Source of the DNA: Vibrio nitrifigilis
Lineage (GTDB): Bacteria > Pseudomonadota > Gammaproteobacteria > Enterobacterales > Vibrionaceae
Direction: 5' to 3'
DNA length: 64,000 nucleotides
Assembly (NCBI RefSeq): GCF_015686695.1
Contig: NZ_JADPMR010000004.1
Span: 310,001-374,000 of the forward strand
The notes below the pieces were generated by a model, which was not told the DNA's origin, ran no database searches, and saw nothing but the letters and a program-made list of their open reading frames with translations. The translations under genes were made by a program, and so were the position numbers. This document shows positions 17,732-25,183 of the stretch, in pieces (within the stretch, counting starts at the first letter, position 1; every line of letters begins with the position of its first letter).

Positions 17732-19108
17732 TTACCCAGTACAACACTGATGAATTAATGCCATTAACTTATCGAGTTGTTTTTCTATACGGCCATCGAG
17801 TGGATAACCAATATTGATCCGCAAACAGTCACTATAGCGATGAGACTCTGTGAAAATATCGCCAGTGCGGATATCAATTTTCTCGCGTTGTATGGCCAAT
17901 TTAAATCGTGTTGTGTCAAGGTGAGGAATTTGCATCCAAAGTACTAAGCCACCATCAGGTTGAGTGATTCGACTGCCCATGGGCAAATGTGTTGCCAAAT
18001 AGAGGCTGTAATCGCGTTTATTCTGGGCAAGGGTGTATTGAGCTCGTTTCAGGTGTTTTGCGTAATGACCTGAACAAATGAGATCAGAAATAGCGTATTG
18101 AAGAATACCAGATACACCTTGGTAGTATTGCAAAAATGAGGCAAAGTATTTTCCTGGTTTACACCAGCCAAGCCGGTAATTAGGGGAAAGCGTTTTTGAG
18201 ATAGAACTACACCAAATCACGTAGCCACTGGTATCGTAATAAGCGGCTGGCAAGTTTAATTCGTTCGAATGGCTTAATTCAAAATACACATCATCTTCAA
18301 TCACGGGAATACGATAAGTTGCAGCCAAATTCGCTAAACGTTGCTTTTGTTGTGAGGAAAGGGTGATTCCTTGCGGGTTCATGTGAGTCGTACAAAAGAG
18401 TCCGGCTTGAATTTGATTGTCTTGTAATAGCTTTTCTAGTGCATCGAGATCAATGCCATCTTCATGGGAAGGAATTTCGATGAGGTTTAAATCGAGTTGG
18501 GCAATTAAATCCAGTAATCCATTGAAGCAGGGAGAGCTTACGGCAATGGTATCTCCCTTGTTGGTACATACCATTAGCGCCGTTTTTACGGCATCCATGC
18601 AACCGTGGGTGATCACCAGTTCGTTACTGTTCAATGCATAACCATTGATTTGAAAATGCTCAGCGAGTGCATCTCGTAGGTACGGTTCGCCTTGTTGGGC
18701 TGGATATTGAGCAAAATGCCTTGTTTGAAACTGGATGGCTTTACGTAAACTGCGATCAAGACTGCGTTGAGTGTGCTCATCCAATTCTAGGCAGGCCATC
18801 CCGAGTGCTCCTTGCGGGATAGATGTCTCTTTTATGGGCCTTGATGGTGTGGTTCTTTCGGTATTAAAGCTTGGCCAATGGGGGGATGGCAAAATCGTTG
18901 ATGAGTGAGTAACGTAAAACCCAGCCTGTGGGCGTGCGGCTATCCAACCTTGCTTTTCAAGTTCCTCATAGCAACTGACTGCGGTTGAAACACTAATGCT
19001 GTGCTGTTTAGCAAATTGGCGCAATGACAACATACGAGCCCCGTTTTTTAGTCGGTTCTGCTGAATATCGTGTGATACTTTTGCTGCTAGCTGTTTGTAC
19101 TTAAGCAT
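17732..19108 (-). CDS. MocR/PdxR-type regulator (GntR helix-turn-helix fused to an aminotransferase-like domain)
   Basis: 458 residues. The GntR winged helix (about 1-70) contains SLRQFAKQHSISVSTAVSCY. A fold-type-I PLP domain follows, with VITHGCMDAV, a probable cofactor lysine in SISKTLSPNYRLGW, and IEDDVYFEL. MocR proteins bind PLP and often regulate an adjacent divergent gene. Here that is the EamA transporter gene 107 bases away, with matching direct repeats in between. It probably senses a PLP-reactive amine or amino acid and controls its export (inference). Confidence 0.93.
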   Translation of the reverse strand: MLKYKQLAAKVSHDIQQNRLKNGARMLSLRQFAKQHSISVSTAVSCYEELEKQGWIAARPQAGFYVTHSSTILPSPHWPSFNTERTTPSRPIKETSIPQGALGMACLELDEHTQRSLDRSLRKAIQFQTRHFAQYPAQQGEPYLRDALAEHFQINGYALNSNELVITHGCMDAVKTALMVCTNKGDTIAVSSPCFNGLLDLIAQLDLNLIEIPSHEDGIDLDALEKLLQDNQIQAGLFCTTHMNPQGITLSSQQKQRLANLAATYRIPVIEDDVYFELSHSNELNLPAAYYDTSGYVIWCSSISKTLSPNYRLGWCKPGKYFASFLQYYQGVSGILQYAISDLICSGHYAKHLKRAQYTLAQNKRDYSLYLATHLPMGSRITQPDGGLVLWMQIPHLDTTRFKLAIQREKIDIRTGDIFTESHRYSDCLRINIGYPLDGRIEKQLDKLMALIHQCCTG

Positions 19109-19121
19109 AGTGGATTTAAAT

Positions 19122-19160
19122 TGTACTGGTTAATTTTAGAAAATTGTATCTGTACTGATT
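19122..19160. promoter_or_regulatory. Candidate MocR operator: two direct repeats
   Basis: TGTACTGGTT at 19122-19131 and TGTACTGATT at 19151-19160 are 29 bases apart in the divergent mocR/eamA intergenic region. MocR-family proteins such as GabR bind two direct repeats, so this fits. Confidence 0.55.
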
Positions 19161-19215
19161 TTGGAGAGCAAGAGATACTCATCAATAGGATAAGAATTAC
19201 AGGAGTACGTGAGCA

Positions 19216-20115
19216 ATGCAGGGGCGAGATATTTTATTGATCATTACCATCATGGTGATTTGGGGTGTCAATTTTGTCGCAATAAAAATGGGTGCCAGTG
19301 AGTTTGACCCATTTGTTATTACTGCGCTGCGTTTTTTCTTTGCCGCTTTCCCTTTGGTATTTTTTATTCAACGTACTCAAGTACCTAAACGATATTTTAT
19401 TGCTTACGGCACAGTATTCGGGACGGGGGTATGGGGAATGGCTGCCTGTTCCAATAGTTTCGGTTTGTCGGCGGGTATCACTTCAATATTGATGCAATTT
19501 GATGTGTTGACCAGCGTATTAGTGGGCGCATTAATTTATAAAGAAAAAATCACCAAGCAGATGGCAGTCGGTATGGTCATTGCTATGGTTGGGTTAACCG
19601 TTTCTATTGCTTATACCAACGGTAATATTACGCCAGTTGGACTCATCTTCATTTTTATTGCTTCATTGTGCTGGCCCCTAGCCAGTATTGTGATTCGTCA
19701 ATCTGGTTCAACGACGCCATTTGCTTTTACTATTTGGGGAATGGTGTTTGCGCCTATTCCGTTGTTGATGTTGAGCCTGTTGATGAATGGCACTGAAGGT
19801 ATCGTTACAACATTTAGCCACTGGAACAGTCATGCTTGGTTTTCGGTGCTATTTCAAGCTTATCCCACTACAGTATTCGGCTACTGGGTGTGGAATAAAA
19901 TGACGTTGAAGTACCCAATGGCGCTGATTGCCCCAACAACACTAATGACCACTGTATTTGGATTAATTGGCGGATATGTCATTTATGATGAGCGTTTAAC
20001 CCAAGTGCAATGGGTGTCGTGTGCGCTATTTCTGGCTGGTATTGTTGTTGTCGTCTACCCAAGGAAAATCCGTAATACGGTCTCAGTGAGCCGATCTGTG
20101 TCGACAGAATCTTAA
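19216..20115 (+). CDS. EamA/DMT-family metabolite exporter
   Basis: 299 residues, equal in length to E. coli EamA (the O-acetylserine/cysteine exporter). It has ten predicted membrane helices in two EamA repeats; the opening VIWGVNFVAIKMGA and the second-repeat end YDERLTQVQWVSCALFLAGI are typical. AGGAG precedes the start. Divergent MocR neighbours commonly control such exporters. The substrate is probably an amino acid or amine, but this is not readable from sequence. Confidence 0.9.
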   Translation: MQGRDILLIITIMVIWGVNFVAIKMGASEFDPFVITALRFFFAAFPLVFFIQRTQVPKRYFIAYGTVFGTGVWGMAACSNSFGLSAGITSILMQFDVLTSVLVGALIYKEKITKQMAVGMVIAMVGLTVSIAYTNGNITPVGLIFIFIASLCWPLASIVIRQSGSTTPFAFTIWGMVFAPIPLLMLSLLMNGTEGIVTTFSHWNSHAWFSVLFQAYPTTVFGYWVWNKMTLKYPMALIAPTTLMTTVFGLIGGYVIYDERLTQVQWVSCALFLAGIVVVVYPRKIRNTVSVSRSVSTES

Positions 20116-20121
20116 TATGAA

Positions 20122-20158
20122 AAAGGCCAGCCACACGCGTATGTTAAGGCTGGCCTTT
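20122..20158. terminator. Bidirectional terminator between the convergent eamA and PHA depolymerase genes
   Basis: AAAGGCCAGCC and GGCTGGCCTTT form an 11-bp perfect stem with A and T tracts on both sides. It sits between two converging stops only 57 bases apart. Confidence 0.9.
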
Positions 20159-20172
20159 ATCACTTTGGTCTA

Positions 20173-21228
20173 TTAAGGTTGAGCTGCAAGGGTTTCTATC
20201 ATGCGATAAACCGCGCTGATTTGGGGCGCTTTTTTATCAAAATAGTCAGAACCTGAATATCCCCAAAAATCCCAGCACCCTTTGGGATTGTAGGGTTCAA
20301 CACTGGTTTCTCTTGGTGATACATGAAGCTGCGGATACAGCATGATAATGTTATTCGCGTTGGCATAGGCGTTGTACCCTGTACCGTTATAAAATTTATC
20401 TCCAATAACCGTCGCGCCTTGTTGGCAGCCATGAAATACCACATGCACGGCGCAAGATGTGCCCGTTTTACATTGCGGTGGAATGTACACATACCCAGTA
20501 TCATCCATACCCGTCTTTTTTGCTTTGATGAATACCGATTGGTTAAATGGAACGGCTTGTGGAAGGGGCGTTTGCGGCGTTTTATCTAAGTTTGGATAAA
20601 TAGTTGCGAGTATGCGTTCGGCCTGAGAAAACCCACAATCATTGATAAATGGCGCTTTGCTGGTATTACATTTATTGGCTTGCTTGTTATTGACAATAAA
20701 CGCGTGCCCAGCATTAACGGTTTTATCGTAGTTGATTTGTTTTTCCGATACCCCAAGTGCTTTATACAATTCGACCGCTTGATTCACGACAATGGTATTC
20801 ACTGTAGAATCATTTTTGCCACTAAAAAAGTAGAAATGAGCCGATTTAAGACGTTGTAAGTCATCAATATCCCCATCTCTAGCTAGACCTTTTGTCACTC
20901 TAATAAGCTTTGATGTATTAGGCCCCATCTCTTTAAGTTGAGGTGCCATACAGGCCATAACAGCATTAGTTAAACCGGGCATCGGCCAAGATTGAGCACA
21001 TAGGTATGGGCCGCCAGCGACAATCCCTACTCCCGCCATAATTGATGAGTGTGAAAGATAGAGCTGACTTGCCATAAACCCGCCAGAGGATAAGCCAGAC
21101 ACTGATGTCTCATTGATATTGGCTCCAACTGAAGGAAGTGCGGGGGCGGCAGCATGTGCTGTTGCACTTATCCATGCCCAAGTCATTAGCGTTATAACAG
21201 ACGTTTTAAGTGACGAAAAGATTCCCAT
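20173..21228 (-). CDS. Secreted PHB/PHA depolymerase-family esterase (type 2 catalytic domain)
   Basis: 351 residues with a Sec signal peptide (hydrophobic core, cleavage near ATAHAAA, residues 21-28). The lipase box GLSSG (45-49, nucleophile S47) lies near the N-terminus, and FHGCQQGA and the CWDFWGY end region fit the type 2 extracellular catalytic domain of short-chain-length polyhydroxyalkanoate depolymerases. Several cysteines suit a disulfide-bonded exported enzyme. It lacks a separate substrate-binding domain, so activity on soluble oligomers or other esters is also possible. The left copy of the Vibrio-type intergenic repeat lies directly upstream of its start. Confidence 0.9.
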   Translation of the reverse strand: MGIFSSLKTSVITLMTWAWISATAHAAAPALPSVGANINETSVSGLSSGGFMASQLYLSHSSIMAGVGIVAGGPYLCAQSWPMPGLTNAVMACMAPQLKEMGPNTSKLIRVTKGLARDGDIDDLQRLKSAHFYFFSGKNDSTVNTIVVNQAVELYKALGVSEKQINYDKTVNAGHAFIVNNKQANKCNTSKAPFINDCGFSQAERILATIYPNLDKTPQTPLPQAVPFNQSVFIKAKKTGMDDTGYVYIPPQCKTGTSCAVHVVFHGCQQGATVIGDKFYNGTGYNAYANANNIIMLYPQLHVSPRETSVEPYNPKGCWDFWGYSGSDYFDKKAPQISAVYRMIETLAAQP

Positions 21229-21264
21229 ATTAGCGGCTCATATTTTGTAACTTGTTAATGAGTA

Positions 21265-21445
21265 TATACCCAAATAATCTCAAGATGCTGTTTCAGCGAG
21301 AATTTATTCGCTCGTAGGCAAGGCACAGATTTAAATACATAGTTATTCTAAGTAGAAAATCTGTAACGCGAATACAACTCGCCCTTTGGGAGCTCATCAA
21401 CAAGCCCATTTCTGCGCCCAATTACGTTGAAAGGGAATGACCATC
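21265..21445 (+). repeat. Partial copy of the Vibrio-type palindromic intergenic repeat (left portion)
   Basis: From TATACCCAAATAATCTCAAG to AAGGGAATGACCAT, about 180 bases align with the left two thirds of the full copy at 24705-24971 with scattered differences. The right inverted end is missing. Confidence 0.8.
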
Positions 21446-21508
21446 TTGCTTTGCATGGTCGATAAGAAACCCATAAAAATGTAACCAAACGTATTTTTGG
21501 TGGTGGAT

Positions 21509-21586
21509 AATAGGCGCGCAATGAACCAGCCTACATACAGGGTAGCTCTATGTGGTTAGCATTAATGGATATAAAGTGCGCCTATT
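21509..21586 (+). ncRNA. Candidate structured leader RNA upstream of the second chemoreceptor
   Basis: The outer stem AATAGGCGC (21509-21517) pairs with GCGCCTATT (21578-21586). Inside, AACC/GGTT (21524-21527, 21554-21557) and ACATA/TATGT (21533-21537, 21549-21553) pair with a one-sided bulge and an 11-base loop. It lies 130 bases before the chemoreceptor start. It does not match a riboswitch class I know. Confidence 0.35.
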
Positions 21587-21715
21587 TTCCTATTACCTGC
21601 GTAATTCCTGCTACATTTATCTATTGTGGTGAAACGATTAAGCCATAGTATTTCTGCGTCTTTGGGGATCACAGAAATACTCAGCAGATTAGTGTGGTCT
21701 TGTGAGGATTTCTGA

Positions 21716-23014
21716 ATGTTCAGAAAGAAGAAAACTGAAACAACGCAGGTTAATAGCGTAGAAAAAATTGATAGTAGTGCGCTGGCATCAATGCGCCGAT
21801 TTGTCGCGATGATAGAGTTTGATCCAACCGGTACAATTATTGAAGTTAATGATTTGTTTTTAGCCGCTGTTGGATATAGAAAAGAAGAATTGATCGGTCA
21901 AAGCCATAAAATATTTTGTACGCCAGAGTATACAAACAGTCCCGACTATAGGAAACACTGGCAAGACCTAGCCAATGGTAAAGAAAAATCGGGTAATTTT
22001 TTCCGCGTGCGTAAAGATGGCTCACCTTTGATCATGGAAGCTACTTACTTCCCAATTACAGAAAATGGCAAAGTGACCCGTGTGATGAAAGTTGGTGCAG
22101 ACATCACTGAAAAATTTAATTCTTATCAACGCACCATGGATATCTTTACCGCATTAAATAAAACGTATGCCGTGATTGAATTCGAGCCTGATGGGACGGT
22201 TACGTATGTTAATGATATTTTCTTAACGACGATGTCTTATCGGCGAGAACAAGTCGTTGGCAAGCATCATCGAATGTTTAGTTTTGATGACTTTTATCAG
22301 GACAACCCCAATTTTTGGCGTGATTTAGGGCAGGGAAAATCGAAGTCAGGTCGTTTTAAACGTAAATCCAGTTACGGTAATGAGGTGTGGCTTGAAGCAA
22401 CTTATTGCCCAATTTTTGATGAGAAGGGCAAAGTTTACCGAGTGATTAAATTTGCGGTGGATATTACAAGTCATATTCAACGAGGTGAATCTTTACGTCA
22501 AGCAACGCATATTGCTCAAGATACATCGGTTGAAACCGCGAAAGTGGCCGAAGAAGGCAAACATGGTTTACGGACATGTGTCACGCTGTCAGACAAAATG
22601 AATGACAATGTTCAATCATCAATTGAAAAGTTAAATCAGTTAGTGACGCTTTCTGCAGATGTCTCCAATATCGTAAAAACGATTACGTCGATCGCAGAGC
22701 AGACTAACTTATTGGCACTGAACGCGGCAATTGAAGCGGCACGTGCCGGTGAGCACGGACGAGGATTCGCTGTGGTTGCAGATGAAGTGCGGCAATTAGC
22801 AACGCGTACTTCATCGTCGACAGATGAAATTAACCGAGTGGTGCAAAAGAACTTAACGTTAACTAATGATGTGGTTGAAACGATTCAAAGTGTGTCGAGT
22901 GTGTCATCCGAAACCAATGAACGTATTGAAGAAGTTTCATTGTTAATGGATAAAATTCACGAAGGAGCCGACCAAGTGTCTCAAGCGATTGAAGGCTTAG
23001 ACTTGGGTCAATAA
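21716..23014 (+). CDS. PAS-PAS methyl-accepting chemotaxis protein, BdlA-like (paralogue)
   Basis: 432 residues, with the same soluble PAS-PAS-MCP plan as the gene at 1932 and clear sequence similarity throughout (for example GTIIEVNDLFLAAVGYR, GKHHRMFSF, EQTNLLALNAAIEAARAGEH). PAS1 spans about 28-135, PAS2 about 145-258, and the signalling domain about 262-432. Two such receptors within 20 kb suggest an old duplication with divergence of the sensing domains. The start has GAGGA upstream (TGTGAGGATTTCTG). A candidate structured leader precedes it and a terminator follows. Confidence 0.94.
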   Translation: MFRKKKTETTQVNSVEKIDSSALASMRRFVAMIEFDPTGTIIEVNDLFLAAVGYRKEELIGQSHKIFCTPEYTNSPDYRKHWQDLANGKEKSGNFFRVRKDGSPLIMEATYFPITENGKVTRVMKVGADITEKFNSYQRTMDIFTALNKTYAVIEFEPDGTVTYVNDIFLTTMSYRREQVVGKHHRMFSFDDFYQDNPNFWRDLGQGKSKSGRFKRKSSYGNEVWLEATYCPIFDEKGKVYRVIKFAVDITSHIQRGESLRQATHIAQDTSVETAKVAEEGKHGLRTCVTLSDKMNDNVQSSIEKLNQLVTLSADVSNIVKTITSIAEQTNLLALNAAIEAARAGEHGRGFAVVADEVRQLATRTSSSTDEINRVVQKNLTLTNDVVETIQSVSSVSSETNERIEEVSLLMDKIHEGADQVSQAIEGLDLGQ

Positions 23015-23096
23015 AGCCGACATTATGAATGGTAACGGCTTAGTACTTTGACGTGATCCCATAACGTTGCAGATGTCTGTGACGTGGTTTGAAAGG

Positions 23097-23131
23097 CCTG
23101 ATTTCGATATTCAATCGGAGTCGGGTTTTTT
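23097..23131 (+). terminator. Rho-independent terminator after the second chemoreceptor
   Basis: CCTGATTTCG pairs along its full length with CGGAGTCGGG (three G-U pairs) around a 9-base loop, followed by six T. Confidence 0.75.
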
Positions 23132-23204
23132 CGTTGTGCTACCAAGTGCTAAGCAAAGGTGCAGGTACGACAGCGGTTGAAATATGCAATAGGTTAGATC
23201 GAAA

Positions 23205-23954
23205 TTATGGATTGATCTCTGGGTAAATAGCTAACACGTTCCACATCGCTTTATCTGCTAGTTTGGTGAGTAGAAATAGTGTGGATGCAGAATAAGAACC
23301 ATCGGGTTTATAGTTAGCGGTTAATAATAAGACATCTTCAATGTTGTCTTTATTGAAATCTGCTTTGGCGATAATCGATATGTCTTGTACTGCACCGTTA
23401 ATATTAAAGATTCTAGCTTCGCCTTTTCTAGGAAAAGAAATTGATTTTATTTTTACGAAATCAGAATACTGGCTTTCTTCATTTTTATCTTAGGGCTTAG
23501 CTTGCTCGTTAGATATAACAAACGCAGTCACCGCAGGCAGGTTTTTGATGTTATTTAAGTTTAAATGAAATCTTTTTAAGTACGACTTTCTTGCATTCTC
23601 AGAGTCACTGACGATTACATTGATCGCCTTGCATTGAGTGTATATTGTTCGATATGAGTTTTTTTGCTCTAAATTTGACGTTTGGTATCCACTTTCAAAG
23701 GATTTTATCAGTGTTGGGCAGCTATCAATGAACAGTTGTTCATTGTTATCAATACGGACTGTAAACCCTTTACCTTTATCCCATTTCCCTTTAGCTTGAT
23801 AGGATAAATTATATGCATAGTTCTTACTTGAAAAATATTGATTTATATTCAAATATTTATTTATATATATGCTATTAAGTTCAGATGAATGTGCGAAATT
23901 AAAAACCGAAAATATAGTTGATGCAATGATTATAAATACACTCGTTTTTCTCAC
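23205..23954 (-). pseudogene. Secreted protein of unknown family interrupted by an in-frame TAA
   Basis: The first open part (23490-23954, 154 residues) starts with a signal peptide (MRKTSVFIIIASTIFSVFNF...HSS). After a TAA at 23490-23492 the same frame stays open for 94 more codons to TAA 23205-23207. It reads as sensible protein there, including ADFNKDNIEDVLLL, an FG-GAP/VCBS-like calcium-loop motif. The simplest reading is one gene of about 248 residues broken by a single nonsense mutation. Programmed readthrough or a truncated but functional 154-residue product are less likely. I do not recognise the family. The Lys/Asn-rich composition differs from its neighbours. Confidence 0.7.
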
Positions 23955-24144
23955 AATGAACTTCCTTTTACAACATCCTTAATAAGGAATACAACATTAT
24001 TGTTCTAATACACAATAAATAACATATATTTATGTCAAATTGCCAATAAAAATTCTTCTGATATATGCATAAGTCACTGCAAAATTCAGCTTCAGAGTGA
24101 ATATAGCCTCTATTACATAAAGGGCTGATTTGACGATAGAGTTA

Positions 24145-24651
24145 TTATTCATGTTCACTCTGTTGCATTTTATATCGATGGAGGAGTTTCCAAGGTATAT
24201 GGCACAGATAATGATCTTCTGGATGATGAGTAAGGTGGTGTTGATGTTCATCATCACTAGGCACAAAGTTAGTTAATGGTAAAACTTCAATAGCGATCTT
24301 ATCTGCATCGTCACGCAGACCAATATAATTTTGAGCGCTCTGCAAATGTTGATCGTTTGTACTATAAATACCCGTGCGATATTTTAAGCCTACATCTTCT
24401 CCTTGTTGATTGACGCTGTAGGGATCGATGATTTCGAATAGGTGGTCAATCAGTTGTTCGACAGTTACCATCTGAGAATCAAATTCAATCCGTACACATT
24501 CAGCATAACCATCATAGGGGCTTTGAGTGGTATTGGCCGTCCCGTTTGCTCGCCCAGCTTCTGTTTTGATTACTCCCGGTACATATTTAATAAATTCTTG
24601 CACACCCCATAGGCAGCCACCGGCTAGGACAATTTCTTCCATCATATTCAT
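24145..24651 (-). CDS. msrA: Peptide-methionine (S)-S-oxide reductase-like protein (MsrA)
   Basis: 168 residues, slightly short for MsrA. The catalytic cysteine is C13 in GGCLWGVQEF, where most MsrA have GCFWG, so the aromatic residue that frames the methyl group is Leu. Other conserved parts remain: PGV, (Y)DGYAECVRIEFD and IIDPYSVNQQGEDVGLKYRTGIY. It reduces the S-epimer of methionine sulfoxide in proteins. It is a single gene. Several ATG codons occur at the start (MNMM), so the exact start is open. The substitution may alter substrate preference, but the identification is firm at family level. Confidence 0.85.
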   Translation of the reverse strand: MNMMEEIVLAGGCLWGVQEFIKYVPGVIKTEAGRANGTANTTQSPYDGYAECVRIEFDSQMVTVEQLIDHLFEIIDPYSVNQQGEDVGLKYRTGIYSTNDQHLQSAQNYIGLRDDADKIAIEVLPLTNFVPSDDEHQHHLTHHPEDHYLCHIPWKLLHRYKMQQSEHE

Positions 24652-24704
24652 TCATTGTTAACTCTTATTTGGAGGATATCAGGCTTGGCGATAAAACTTA
24701 ATAA

Positions 24705-24971
24705 TATACCCAAGTAACCTCAAGATGCTGTTTCAGCGAGAATGTATTCGCTCTTAGGCAAGGCACTGATTTGAAGACATAGTCATTCTACGTTAAAAAT
24801 CAGTAACACAGCCTAGGAGCGAATAAAACTCGCCCTTTGGGGGCTCATCAACAAACCTATTTCTGCGCTCAATCACGTTAAAAGGGAATGACCATTCCTG
24901 CCGTGATTGAGCTTGACCTAGGCTCGTTGATGAAGCTCTGAATCCTGCATCTTGAGGTCATTTGGGTATAT
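24705..24971. repeat. Full copy of a palindromic Vibrio-type intergenic repeat (about 267 bp)
   Basis: The ends are inverted: TATACCCAAGTAACCTCAAG on the left and CTTGAGGTCATTTGGGTATA on the right. Internal inverted segments (AATCACG/CGTGATT, CCTAGG-centred arms) suggest the whole unit can fold as one long hairpin. It carries no open reading frame and is MITE-like. Partial copies lie at 3495-3540 and 21265-21445. Similar TATACCC-bounded repeats are, to my knowledge, common in Vibrio genomes. Confidence 0.85.
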
Positions 24972-25130
24972 ACCCACGCTTATAACGTTAGGCTCAGAGG
25001 TGAATAATTCAGCATTTTATTGCGCTAGGACAAATTTTAGCCACTCATGAGCATGTTAGATTGAAATTAGATTGTGCGTTATAGCATACAAAAAGTATTC
25101 AACAGCGGATGTTGTCGCTCGTTTTATGTG

Positions 25131-25148
25131 GTGTTGATACGACAACAC
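25131..25148. promoter_or_regulatory. Palindrome upstream of the glycyl radical enzyme gene
   Basis: GTGTTG and CAACAC flank ATACGA, 36 bases before the gene start. It partly resembles an FNR site (TTGAT-N4) on one side only. It is a candidate operator for the neighbouring LysR protein or an anaerobic regulator. Confidence 0.35.
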
Positions 25149-25183
25149 GGGTGAAAAGGGCAGACAAGTAGGGAGAAATGGTC

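Noticed and set aside
21509..21586. c-di-GMP (GEMM) riboswitch
   Set aside because: The conserved GEMM core motifs are not present, so only an unassigned structured leader is claimed.
25131..25148. FNR box upstream of the glycyl radical enzyme
   Set aside because: Only one half (TTGAT) fits the FNR consensus; the other half reads CAACA. Listed as a generic palindrome instead.
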